Of a stretch of 64,000 bases of DNA, positions 1-10,033 are shown piece by piece. The notes below the pieces were generated by a model. The model was given only the letters and a program-made list of their open reading frames with translations. It made no database searches and was not told where the DNA came from. The translations under genes and the position numbers were made by a program. This DNA comes from Asterochloris sp. CNOR1 (lineage: Eukaryota; Chlorophyta; Trebouxiophyceae; Trebouxiales; Trebouxiaceae). The number at the start of each line of letters is the position of its first letter. The first letter of the stretch is position 1. The stretch is taken from NCBI GenBank assembly GCA_963969365.1, contig OZ017747.1, forward strand, positions 2,728,001 through 2,792,000, read 5' to 3'.

Positions 1-35
1 GAGCAGGCAGGGCAGGTGGCAAGACAGGTGGCAGC

Positions 36-1052
36 ATGGCCGTGACGCCATTGCCTGTAGTTGGTCCTTTGGCATCAACTGCAGAGCCTGATGCGCTGGT
101 GTCTGGACCTGCTGAGACTGGGCTTTTGGCACCAGCCTCAGCAGCCTCAGCTGCTGATGCTGGTAACAACACCCCTGCCGCCCTTGAGGTGGGGGAGTTG
201 GGGCCCGCAGTGCTGCTGACGCCTGCACCACAGGCTGCAGAAGGCAGCGACGCCGCTGCAGACATGAGGCCTGCAAAGGTCTTATCAGAAGCAGACATAA
301 GGGCAATGGTCCAGCACATGCTTCGCGGCCGGGACCAGCAGCTGGAGCAGAAGCTCAGTGCAGTAGAACAAAAGCTGACAGATACCCAGACGCAACTGGC
401 AGCCACCTTACAGCGGGTGCAACAGCTTGAGCAGGCACAGACCACGGCAGCCACCAGTGGGCCAAGCCAGGCTGCAATGCAGGCAGTAGAGGCAGGGCTG
501 CGGCAGACGCAAATGAGGACTGAGGAGCAGCAGACCCAGCTGGAACGGGTGATTCAGGAGCGTGATGCAGACAGAGCGGCGGAGCCTGCAGATAAGAGTG
601 TACCTGCTAATGAGGATGTGGTGGTGGCACATGGAATGACTTGCGAGGGGCCTGATGCACAGGACTTCAGCACTGAGGATGTGGGCATGCTTCAGAACCA
701 GGTTGCTGACATGCTGAAGGATGGCCTGCACCTTGAGGGTGTTGAGGTGCTGAAGGTAGAGCGCATCAAGCTGAGAAATGCGACAGGGAAGACTCCCCCT
801 GTGCGCATACGGGTTGCCCGCAAAGATCAATGTGCCAGTGTACTACGTGCTGCAAGTCAGCTCAAGCACCATCCAGCATTTAACAAGGTTTATCTGCAGC
901 CAGATTTGACCCCTGAGCAGCAGATGAGGAAGCGCCTGGCCATGGGCCGCTTTCGCGACTTGCGCAAGCAGAACATCACCTGCTGCTTCCGACTGGACCG
1001 CATTTGGATCCGCACCGACAGCGGCCGGTGGCTCCTGGATAGGAGCTGCTAG
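36..1052 (+). CDS. LINE ORF1 protein (RNA-binding, coiled-coil)
   Basis: A 338-residue protein with an ATG start. The N-terminal 85 residues are Ala/Pro-rich. Residues about 90-190 are a Gln/Glu/Leu-rich heptad stretch expected to form a coiled coil. The C-terminal 120 residues resemble the L1 ORF1p C-terminal domain, with the pattern VYLQPDLTPEQQMRKR near residues 285-300. L1 ORF1 proteins form trimers that coat the element RNA as a chaperone. The frame ends at a TAG (1050-1052), and the next frame continues in the same register, so ORF1 and ORF2 are separated by one in-frame stop only. No zinc-knuckle motif is evident in ORF1. Confidence 0.8.
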   Translation: MAVTPLPVVGPLASTAEPDALVSGPAETGLLAPASAASAADAGNNTPAALEVGELGPAVLLTPAPQAAEGSDAAADMRPAKVLSEADIRAMVQHMLRGRDQQLEQKLSAVEQKLTDTQTQLAATLQRVQQLEQAQTTAATSGPSQAAMQAVEAGLRQTQMRTEEQQTQLERVIQERDADRAAEPADKSVPANEDVVVAHGMTCEGPDAQDFSTEDVGMLQNQVADMLKDGLHLEGVEVLKVERIKLRNATGKTPPVRIRVARKDQCASVLRAASQLKHHPAFNKVYLQPDLTPEQQMRKRLAMGRFRDLRKQNITCCFRLDRIWIRTDSGRWLLDRSC

Positions 1053-1097
1053 GGAGAAGGGACCCATGCTGCCGAGCTCTCCGCGGTATTATGGAAC

Positions 1098-4000
1098 ATG
1101 CGCGGGGGGCTCAGCAGAGCACACCTGTCAATGCCTGATGCACTACAGAACTTGGTGGCACTGAACTGCACATTCATTTGCCTGACAGAGACCTGGCACG
1201 CCGATGGCGAACACCTGCCTGACATGCAAGGATATGTTTACCATGACCTTGTGCGCCCCAGCCACCTACAAAGTGGCAAGGTACCGCATGGGGGTATTGC
1301 TGTCTACATAAAGCGCGAGTGGGCTGACCGCTGTTCTGTTTGGAAATGTGCTCCAGATGGCACTTACCTGTGGCTGCATGTTCGCCTGGGGGGTGATCAC
1401 CCTCAGCACGTTGCCTTTGCCACATGCTACATGCCCCCAGGCCACAAGCACAAAGATCTGTCCACTTTCAAGGATTTATCTGCAGACATGAGATTACTCT
1501 CTCAAGAGTTGCCCAGAGGTGTTCAGTTCTGGGTGTGTGGGGACACCAATGCCCACACGGGGACCTTGCCAGACCATGTGATGCTGGAGGGCCCTGAAAT
1601 CCCTGATGCTGTACAGGCTCTAGATGAACTGCCAGAGCACGTGCCAGAAAGAAGAAATGAGTGCCCCCATGCAGTAGACAGGAGAGGTCGCCAGCAACTG
1701 CAGTTCTGCAAGGACAATTCCCTGCTCATTCTCAATGGCAGAGTCCATGGCGACCCAACTGGCAGGACCACCTACATGCGCGGCCGCAAGCGTGTGGTGC
1801 GCACCACGCTGGACTACCACATGGCCTCGTCGGCCCTCTACCCCTGGGCAGAGCGGCTTGAAGTCCTGCAGAAAGTAAGCACACCATACATGAGCTGCTC
1901 AGACCACCACCCTGTGATGGCACGGTTCAGGCTGCCTGCTGCACAGGAGCCCCCAGCCTACAATGGCCAGGCTGACCAGCCAGCCCACTCAAAGGCAGGG
2001 TGTCTGCAAGTGCCTGCTGTGAAGTTTGAGGCCGAAAGGGAGGAGCAGTACTGGCAGCATTTTCTGTGTGCTGCAGACCAGCAGCAGCTAGATGCGGCCT
2101 GTGCAGACCCAGAGGCTGGGGTCCTGACTATGACACGATGCTTGGCTGACGCTGCTGTGCAGACTTTTGCCCTGAAGAAGGGAAGGGGCCAGAAACCCCG
2201 CCAGTTTCCGGTGTGGTTTGATGCAGAATGCTGGGCCTCATGGCGTGAGTGGAAAGCAGCAGCAAGGGCTCCTGTGCTGACTGCCCACCACGCTGCTGCT
2301 AACAGTTTAAGATGCAGGCACCGGGCTGTCCGACGCCGCAAATATCGACAGTTTCTGACCAACGAGATGCGCCGCATGGATCACCTCTCATTGCCGGATC
2401 TTCATCGCATAGCAGGGTGGCGCAGGCGCCCTGGGTGCCCGCTGTCCAGTGCCATCCAGGCTACGCACATGCAGAAGGTGCTGGGCAGCCATCCCGCATC
2501 TGCTGCCGTCCCAAAGCTGCTCCCTGAAGACACCATCACAGGAGTACATATTGGCACAGATGCTTTCCTGAATGCTGACTGCACCATTTCTGATGTGCGG
2601 GCTGGTCTGCGCAAATTGAGTGCTGGCAAAGCAGCTGGCATCGATGGCATGAGTGCAGAGCTGCTGAAGCATGGGCCATTCCACATGCAACACTGCCTAG
2701 CCAAGCTGTTCACCAGCATGCTCAAGGGGACCTATCCCACGTCGCTCAGCACTGGCCTAGTCACTGCAGTGTACAAGGGAAAACGGAGGGATCCTCTCAA
2801 CATGAACAGCTACCGGCCAATCACGGTCGTTCCTGTGCTGGCCAAGCTATTTGCCACAGTGATGGAGCAGCGCATGACCCGGTGGGCGGAAGCGCTCAAT
2901 CTCAGAGCACCACCGCAGGCTGGCTTCCGCAGGGGCCACAGCACAGCTGGACAGCTGAGCACACTGAACATTCTGGTAAGAAAATATAGGCGGCACAACA
3001 GCAAGCTTTTCTGCTGCTTTGTTGATTTTGAGAAGGCCTTTGACACAGTGGATCGCGGGGTGCTGTGGGCTGTCCTACAAAACCTGGGGGTGTGTGGACA
3101 CTTCATGAGCTGCCTGCAAAGCATGTACGCCCAAGACTCGGCAGCGGTCAGGGCTGGAGGGGGCATATCTGAGGCATTCAGGTGCCTGCAAGGAGTGCAG
3201 CAAGGCAGCCCCCTCAGCCCACTCCTCTTTGGACTGCTGATCGATGTGCTGGACAAGGTCATGCGCAAAGTTAAAGGAAACCATGCACCCACGCTCATGT
3301 TTCATGATGTGCCGCTGCTGCTCTTCGCAGACGATTTGGTGCTCATGAGCACAAGTGAAGAAGGACTGCAACGATTGCTGAATGCTTTACAGATATTCTG
3401 TGAAAACAGGCGGCTCAGAGTCAATTTGGTCAAGACGGAAGTGGTGGTGTTTGAGACACAGCGCCAAGAATGCAGCATCTTCACATACAGTGGGCACCCC
3501 CTGACGCGCTCGGATTCATTCAAGTACCTGGGCCTGTGGTTTGAAGCCACCAAGGAGGGCTTTGCCAAATCCCTTGGCGAGCACCTGGAAGCTGCGCGTA
3601 AAACCATGAACAACATGCTCAGGCGCTGTGCACAGATCAGTTTGACGTGCCCGCGCCGCATCTGCAAGTTGTTTGATGCCTTGGTGCTGCCCATATTGAG
3701 CTATGGCTGTGAGGTCTGGTTCTGGGACCACAGAGCAGGCACACAAGCCACAGCGCAGCTTGAGTCTCTGCATGCACAATTTTTGCGCAGATTGCTTGGC
3801 ATCCACTGCCACACACACAGTCTGATTGCACTTGCTGAGTTTGGCAGATATCCCCTGGCAGTGCATTGGCAGCGGCAAGTGGACAGGTTCAGACAACGCA
3901 TTTGGGACCTCAAGCCGAAGCTTCAGAAGGAGCCCCTGCTATGGGCTATGTATGACGGCGTCTGCTACCTGCCGCTGTACCGCGACCTCTCCTTGGCCCC

Positions 4001-4505
4001 CTTCTGTGCACTACAGGCACATGGCAGCGCAGAGACAGCCCCTGGCAAGAAACAGCATGAGCAGCGCTTCAGGGACTGCCAGGCCGCCACCGTGGCCACC
4101 TACATGCAGATGCGGGGTCCCAACACGGCCTATGCCATGCAGACATACCTGACCAGGATCAGAGGCTTCAGGCTACGCAGAGCCTATGCCAGCATCAGGT
4201 GCAGCAGCCACCAGCTGCGCGTACAGACTGGGCGATACCTATTGCCCCAGCTCAAGCGAGAGGACCGGACATGCCGAATCTGTGGGTCACCGAATGAGAT
4301 TGAGGATGAAAGCCATATCCTGCTACACTGCCCAGGACTTGCAGACCTCCGGTCTGCTCACAGCCACCTGTTTGCGGAGCAGCAGCAGTCGTTGGCAACG
4401 CTGTTTGAACAACCACCAAGCCGAGTGGCCACATACATCAGGGCAGCACTGCTCCAGCACGCAACTATGCTGGGCATCACTGGGGGCACATCTGGGCCTA
4501 AATGA
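1098..4505 (+). CDS. LINE ORF2: endonuclease and reverse transcriptase
   Basis: From the first ATG the protein is 1135 residues. In order it carries an EEP/APE endonuclease (FICLTETW with the metal-binding Glu, WVCGDTNAH, and SDHHPV at residues about 265-272), a reverse transcriptase (AGIDGMSAELL, FVDFEKAFDTVD, QGVQQGSPLSPLLF, and the catalytic FADD in LLLFADDLVLM), and a C-terminal zinc knuckle of C-x2-C-x10-H-x4-C type. The endonuclease's conserved first-strand Asn (LWNMRGG) is encoded at 1095-1097, upstream of the ATG at 1098. The functional frame therefore probably starts earlier, in the 15 codons between the ORF1 stop and this ATG. No frameshift or internal stop was seen. Expected role: nicking target DNA and copying the element RNA in place. 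Confidence 0.93.
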   Translation: MRGGLSRAHLSMPDALQNLVALNCTFICLTETWHADGEHLPDMQGYVYHDLVRPSHLQSGKVPHGGIAVYIKREWADRCSVWKCAPDGTYLWLHVRLGGDHPQHVAFATCYMPPGHKHKDLSTFKDLSADMRLLSQELPRGVQFWVCGDTNAHTGTLPDHVMLEGPEIPDAVQALDELPEHVPERRNECPHAVDRRGRQQLQFCKDNSLLILNGRVHGDPTGRTTYMRGRKRVVRTTLDYHMASSALYPWAERLEVLQKVSTPYMSCSDHHPVMARFRLPAAQEPPAYNGQADQPAHSKAGCLQVPAVKFEAEREEQYWQHFLCAADQQQLDAACADPEAGVLTMTRCLADAAVQTFALKKGRGQKPRQFPVWFDAECWASWREWKAAARAPVLTAHHAAANSLRCRHRAVRRRKYRQFLTNEMRRMDHLSLPDLHRIAGWRRRPGCPLSSAIQATHMQKVLGSHPASAAVPKLLPEDTITGVHIGTDAFLNADCTISDVRAGLRKLSAGKAAGIDGMSAELLKHGPFHMQHCLAKLFTSMLKGTYPTSLSTGLVTAVYKGKRRDPLNMNSYRPITVVPVLAKLFATVMEQRMTRWAEALNLRAPPQAGFRRGHSTAGQLSTLNILVRKYRRHNSKLFCCFVDFEKAFDTVDRGVLWAVLQNLGVCGHFMSCLQSMYAQDSAAVRAGGGISEAFRCLQGVQQGSPLSPLLFGLLIDVLDKVMRKVKGNHAPTLMFHDVPLLLFADDLVLMSTSEEGLQRLLNALQIFCENRRLRVNLVKTEVVVFETQRQECSIFTYSGHPLTRSDSFKYLGLWFEATKEGFAKSLGEHLEAARKTMNNMLRRCAQISLTCPRRICKLFDALVLPILSYGCEVWFWDHRAGTQATAQLESLHAQFLRRLLGIHCHTHSLIALAEFGRYPLAVHWQRQVDRFRQRIWDLKPKLQKEPLLWAMYDGVCYLPLYRDLSLAPFCALQAHGSAETAPGKKQHEQRFRDCQAATVATYMQMRGPNTAYAMQTYLTRIRGFRLRRAYASIRCSSHQLRVQTGRYLLPQLKREDRTCRICGSPNEIEDESHILLHCPGLADLRSAHSHLFAEQQQSLATLFEQPPSRVATYIRAALLQHATMLGITGGTSGPK

Positions 4506-5301
4506 GGAACAGACACCCTGGGTGACCCCTCTATGTGCCGTGATGTGTCCCCAGCTTACCAGCTGCTGATTAGAGCCCCAATTTCATAGCAATGCGCTAG
4601 ACTCATCACATGATTGTCTTCCCCTAAGGTCCCCATGCTGAGTTGTTGCTTGGGGTGTGCCGCCTTGGAGCCTGGTGCCCTGCGAGGGGAAGACTGCTGG
4701 TCACAGTCATACCCAAGCATAACTCTCTCATGACTGCGAAGTCTACGAGCTGAGAGGGCGTGGCAAGCCAGTCAGGGGGGCTGAGCCCCCCCCTGCGCCA
4801 TACAGGATCCAGGGTGTTTGCATTTCGGGCAGCAACCTCAGCTAGCAGTCCAACGTGGTGATGAAGCCCAGCACAGTGCCAAGGCCTGCTATGAGCGCCG
4901 GCTCCCTCTTTACCAGCCAAGTACAGTGACCTGCTTGATATGCCTGTACTGCTTCTTTTTGTACCCCTACACCTTCAGCAAAGTTCATTGGTAGGATGAA
5001 ATGATCATAGTCCTATGCCCGTGCATTGAGGCTACGGACTTTAAATTTAAATCATCATCATCAACCTTATTAACCGAGTGCGAAGCAGCCATGTCAAACA
5101 GTATTGAATCGAGAGGATCCACTGATCTTGATAGACTCAAAGCTGAGAACTGTACTGAAGCAATGGTGCCTCCTAAAGCTTTGGAAGCGGGACTCTGCCT
5201 CACGGTGCTGAACTGTTGCGGAGCATCTGAGACAAAGTAGCAGGTCATACCTGAAGCAGCTGTCACCATCGGCCTGGAAACAAAATTTGGGCCAAAGCAA
5301 G
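4506..5301 (+). other. LINE 3' UTR and tail, then upstream region of the carrier gene
   Basis: No gene is seen here. The first part (to about 5067) is the 3' untranslated part of the LINE, ending in a short ATC repeat. The remaining 230 or so bases lead up to the carrier start codon at 5302 and must hold its promoter and 5' leader, unless these lie inside the LINE. No clear TATA box was identified. Confidence 0.6.
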
Positions 5302-8300
5302 ATGTCTCAGGACGGCAGGCACAGCCCTGGATTGGTGCGGAGCCTGATCAACAGCAGCGCCGCAGCAGCAATTGCAGAGACAGCCACACTACCTTTTGAT
5401 ACAGCCAAGGTGTGTCCATGGCTTTCACATTTTGCAGGCTCTACATGCTTGGGATGGCTGCCAGGGTACAACCTTAGCAAGGCTGCGCCGCTGTGCTATT
5501 GGCCAGGCAGCACGCCCCACATTGGAGAACAAGTGTCGCCTTGCAACCTCTGATGGTTGGGAGAGGGCACGAATGCAGGCTGTGTGCAGGCCAGCAGCCT
5601 GTCTCCATGGTGTGCAGGTCCGACTGCAGCTCCAGAATGTGTCACGTGGCGGGGAGCGGCGGTACAAGGGGCCAGTGCAGACCATTGGGCGCATTGCCAG
5701 CGAGGAGGGCATCATGGCACCCTTCAAGGCAAGCACTGCAGCAGCCAATGGCACACCCCACAGTCAGCTTTCAAGCTCTGAACAAATGATGCATTGGTGC
5801 CATGCACCCAGTGCTGAGGTGTCAATAGCGCAAGGCTCTGGCACCCTGCAGGCAAGCTTATTCAGCAGCTGCACGCACAGCACATTGTGAGCATCCAAGG
5901 ACCCGTAGCAAGAAGCAACACTAGCAACAAGTTGCTGGGGCATGAGATGTGGCATCTTGGTGTCATGTCTCCAGCGCGTTGAGGCGTGATGGACAAAGCC
6001 ACGGAGGTCACAGATGCTGCCTTTGAGGCAAGCGCTGCAGCGTCTTCATGCTAGGCACAGCTTATGGCAAACAGCCTGCTGCACGGCTCTGCAGGCCAGG
6101 CATTCAGCCGTGCAGGCAGGCCACACAGCGCTGGACTTCTCAGCAAAAGTGGCCCCATGTGGGCATTCCATAGGGATGCCGATGCAGGGCACTTGCCTGT
6201 GCAGGCTGGACACCACCCTCCCAGAACAGGAACAGTACACTGCCACCATATTCCTCATGGCTGACCCTGATCTTATGCGCTGCCTGCTGTGGGCCCACAG
6301 CATACTGCTTGGCTGCTGCCCGAGAGCAGCAAACAGGCATGAACAACACCCCATCCTGCAGACAGGCACGCCTGAGTGATCTACAGCACCGTGGTGCTGT
6401 GGACCGTCACCAAGGGCAGCCAGACATGTCACCAACTGTTGCAGTCAGGGTATGCATGTCCGGCACCAGGCTCTGTACTCATGACAGACATGAGTCAGGA
6501 GAGGCATGAGGTATGGCTTTTACCTCTCATTGCATGGTTTGGTGGTTGCGGTTTTCACCTTGAAGGGCGCCACAATTCCCTTCGTGGCTTTGTGCTTGCC
6601 ATGCCTCAACGGCGCTGGATGCAAAGCAGCAAAGCTTCAGCTTGCAAGTCCTGGCAGCGCTCAGCAGGCGGCCTGCCGTCAAGAGGCAGCCTGCAAGTGG
6701 CCGCTGCAGTGCTTTGCAAGGCGCCGTGACGCCCTCCATGGCTCTATGCTGGTCACACCTCAGTAAGCTGTATGCACAGCACAGAAACACCAGTTCAAGC
6801 TCTGGCAGCAAGATGTGGGCTCACAGACGCGCTGTAATACCAAGCCCAGGGTTCCCCTGCCTGCCTGCAGGGCTGGGTGCCTGGGCTTCAGCGGCAGGTA
6901 CTCTTCACCGGCATTCGACTGGGCCTGTATGAGCGGGTGAAGGACGTGATGGGCGGGGGCGCCAGCGAGACGCCGCTGTACGCCAAAGTGGCGGCCGCGC
7001 TGTGCACGTCCGCTGTGGGCATCACCGTGGCCAACCCGGCGGACCTGGTCAAAGTCCGCCTGCAGGTGGGGCTGGCACGAGCAGTGGGCTGCACATGTTT
7101 GTGTCAATGCCTCAGGGCTGTACCAGGTCTTTGCCTCCAGGTGAGGGCTGGCATCAGCAATGAGCTTCGTGTGGTTGGACAGGTGCATGGTGGCTGCTGG
7201 AGGTGTGGTGCCCTTTGAGCAACTTTTACAAGCGGTGAGCATCGCTTACTGAGCTTGGAGCACATCTTGCATGAGCACATGCCTTGGCTGCTCATCAGTC
7301 TCGACACCTTCAGGTGGGCGTGCATTGGCATCGCCGGCGGTTGGCTTAGGTATCTGGCGCTGCAGGGGGACGCAAGGAGCTTGCATCACAATGGCCAGTC
7401 CCCCTGATTCCGCCCAAAGGGCTGGTGACAGCGGTGTGGCTGGGAGGAAAGCGGTGCAGCGCCTGTTGAGGGAGATGCGATGACAATGCAGTCTGGGCTT
7501 AGGCTTCCAATGACTGCACCATGAAGCCTAAGCACTGAGCCTCAACCTGCAAATGCTAGCGTAAGGCTGCTGATTGTGCAGCTCACTTGGCCTGCATGGC
7601 TGGAGTTGTCACCGTCTCCAGCCATGGAGGAGGAATGCATGTGCCTGGTGGCTGCGAGCAGCATGAACGTGCATGCAGGCCACATGCTACTGGCCTGAAG
7701 CTGCACCTGGCCACCAACACATTGCCAGGGTGCGCTGGCCAGCTGCTCCGCTTTGCTCAGGGTGCCCCCTGTGGGGCCATCAGCTCCTACCAGCACATAG
7801 TTCCGTCCTGCCATGCCTGGCTGCTCAGCAGCTCTGCATGTCAGCCAACTACAGTGCAGCCCTTTGTGAGCCCTGCACCTCTCCGTGCAGGCGTGCGAAC
7901 ACCCGACAAGTCTCATCTTCACACGGCGACAAGGCAGTGCCTTGGCAGTGGATGTTGGGAGCCCAACATACAAGAATGCGCGGGAAGCCTATTCCCGAAT
8001 CGTGAAAGAGGAGGGGCTTGGGGTGAGCTCCACGAGGCCACGAATTGGTTGGGACAGCTGGGTTGAACGCTTGCAGAGCCCAGGGGCAGCTTGGGTGCAT
8101 GATGGCAGCCCACAAGGCAGCAAGGGATGACTGGGATTCATCATTGCAGAGCCTAAGGCAGCAAGGGATGAGTGGGGTTCATCACGGCAGAGCCTAAGGG
8201 CAGCAGGGAACGATTGGAGGTATAGCATGGCAGAGCCTGAGCGGCAGCTCGGATTGATGCAAAGGTGGGGGCTGCACAGCGTTCATATAGAGCCCGCACA

Positions 8301-9607
8301 CGCATCTCGGTGTTTGGGCAGGCTAGTGGGGGGAGCAGCTGTGCCGCAGGCAAGCCTGAGGGGACAGACCTGTGGTGCTCAGCCGTTGCACCTGAAGAGC
8401 GCAGCCAGAAGGGGAGCTCGGATGTGCTTCTGGGACGCGCGAGGGGAGATCTGCAGCCTCCATGAGCTGGCAGGGGAGACCTGCTTGTTGCTTGGGAATG
8501 GGGTGTGTGCTCACCTGCAAAAGTGCGCATCCCTGCTGGCCTACGGCAGCCCATGGCCTACAATGACTTCATGCATGGCACCAGGGAGGAAGCAGTGGCA
8601 CCACCGATGAGCAGGACTGTAACAGCAACAGTCCATCTTGCTGTCTGCAGGGCCTGTACAAGGGCTATCTGGCAAACCTGGTCAGAAACAGCATCATTAG
8701 CGCAACAGAGCTTGTCAGCTATGATCAGGCCAAGCAAACGCTGCTTGAACACGGGTGAGCGGTGATATGGCGTGCTGCAATGCATGTGTTGCTTCAGGAC
8801 CTCCAGATGCTGTGTTGAGCTGGTGCTACATGGGAAGATCATGAGGCGGCATGCATCCCTTCCGCTGTCTGCTGTAGACCCCTACAAAGATGTGCTTAGT
8901 GGCACGCACTGGTTGCTGTGCTTGCCTGCAGCTTTCAGGATGGCATTGGAGTGCACCTGCTGTGCGGGCTCACAGCAGGGCTGGCTGCCACAACCTTGGG
9001 GTCACCCTGGGATGTGATTGGCACCAGGCAAGGCTGCCCCTGTCTGAAATCAGCTGGTACTGCCAACGACCAGTGGTCTGGTGCTTCGATGAGAGCTGAA
9101 CGGGCCTCCCATGAGCTGGGCCGGCCATCATGTTCCGGAGCAATGGCATGTACATGAGGCAGACACTCTGAAGCAGATCTGTGATGCGCAGGCTCATGGC
9201 AGTGGCAAACTCCAAGGCACCTGCATCTGGCAAGCCAGCCCCGCCAAAGCAGCTACTACCCTTCATTGCTCATATGGCAAAGACAGAAGGTCTGGGCGCT
9301 TTCTACCAGGTATGTCTTCTGCCTTGTCAGACAGGCCTGCGTCCTTGGCAGCAGGTTGATTGTGTGCGACCCCTTGGTGTGACAACTGAGTGCATCAGCT
9401 TGGTCAGGCTTGCGACAGTTGAACCCGCTCAGAGCTCACCATAGGGCCTTGCAGGGGTGATGTGGCATGACAATGCATGAGCTGGCTCAGTCTGACTATT
9501 GCCTGACCAAGCTCCCTTTGTTGCAGGGCTTCATTCCCAACTTTGCGCGCATTGGCTCCTTCAACATTGTGCTCTGGCTGTCTTACGAGCAAATCAAGAA
9601 GCTGTAG
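5302..9607 (+). CDS. Mitochondrial carrier, uncoupling-protein (UCP) type
   Basis: Eight exons join in phase to 319 residues: 5302-5409, 5618-5728, 6871-7065, 7891-8022, 8651-8754, 8932-9027, 9177-9309, 9527-9607. This is the usual carrier length (about 300). The three-fold repeat shows LPFDTAKVRLQ, NPADLVKVRLQ and SPWDVIGTR as carrier signatures. The C-terminus GFIPNFARIGSFN resembles plant UCPs (GFIPNFGRLGSWN), and EGLGGLYKGY and ELVSYDQAKQ also fit. UCPs sit in the inner mitochondrial membrane and exchange metabolites or leak protons. In the third signature the usual Lys/Arg is Gly (PWDVIG). Introns 2 and 6 begin with GC (donors at 5729 and 9028). Exon 4 is the least certain, since its first 20 residues do not align well. 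A dicarboxylate carrier is the main alternative. Confidence 0.87.
8114..8236. repeat. 41-bp tandem repeat in a carrier intron
   Basis: About three copies of a 41-base unit start at 8114, 8155 and 8196, each beginning aagg(g)cagcaaggga and ending gcagagcct. The third copy is diverged. They lie in the intron between carrier exons 4 and 5. No coding role is apparent. Confidence 0.7.
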
Positions 9608-10033
9608 CTGTAGTATTGCCACTCCCGCACGGCCGCATTTGAACCGATAGAACCTGTTGCTGACGTCAGCTAGGCTGAGCAGGCCCATATTTTAGTGTGA
9701 GCTGTCTGTATGATGGCAGTTCAACCTTTGGCATTTGCCTTTAGCATTGTGTACGCCCCTTGACTTGTCAGACTTTATGAAATGCAGGTGATCTGTAAGC
9801 TGCTCTCAATGCCACAAAACGCTGCAGGTGGTGTCACTGCACACTGTCAGGCTACATAGTGCCACTCAGGAGATCGCTGTTGATAAGGTTGGCATCACAT
9901 AGCAGAAGCAGTCGTGGTTCCAAAACTTGTTGAACTTGTGTGGTCAATGCCTGGTGCATTCCCTGCTTGGATTCAGGTCGTTGCCATTGGGGTCAGCGGC
10001 GTATTTCAGCCGCGCCAACTCTGTGTCAGGAAC
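9608..10033. other. Convergent intergenic region (carrier / pfkB)
   Basis: This is the 3' flanking region of two convergent genes, with no conserved reading frame. A TGTAA motif (9794-9798), the green-algal polyadenylation signal type, lies about 190 bases after the carrier stop and may end that transcript. Confidence 0.45.

Larger units (their letters stand above)
1..5067 (+). mobile_element. L1-like non-LTR retrotransposon (LINE), 5' end outside window
   Basis: The element has two long open reading frames, ORF1 (36-1052) and ORF2 (1053/1098-4505), followed by about 560 bases without a gene. That stretch ends in an ATC-rich tail (about 5053-5067, a short run of atc units then aacc). ORF2 carries an apurinic-type endonuclease, a reverse transcriptase and a C-terminal zinc knuckle, with no RNase H domain seen, which fits the L1 group. 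Both frames are long and their catalytic motifs are intact, so the copy is young or recently active. The 5' end and target-site duplication cannot be defined because the window starts close to ORF1. The 3' boundary is a guess from the simple-repeat tail, which many LINEs have. Confidence 0.85.

Noticed and set aside
36-1052. The first frame as a host protein
   Set aside because: It is directly followed in frame by the LINE ORF2 and has the L1 ORF1p C-terminal pattern.
1098-4505. A viral or retroviral origin for the reverse transcriptase
   Set aside because: No LTR, protease, integrase or RNase H. The EEP endonuclease and zinc knuckle are those of a non-LTR LINE.
5030-5080. A hairpin or attachment site at tttaaatttaaatcatcatc
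   Set aside because: It is better explained as the AT-rich and ATC-repeat tail of the LINE.
8227-8610. A coding frame inside the carrier intron (8227-8610)
   Set aside because: It starts in the tandem repeat and contains no conserved segment. The carrier protein is complete without it.
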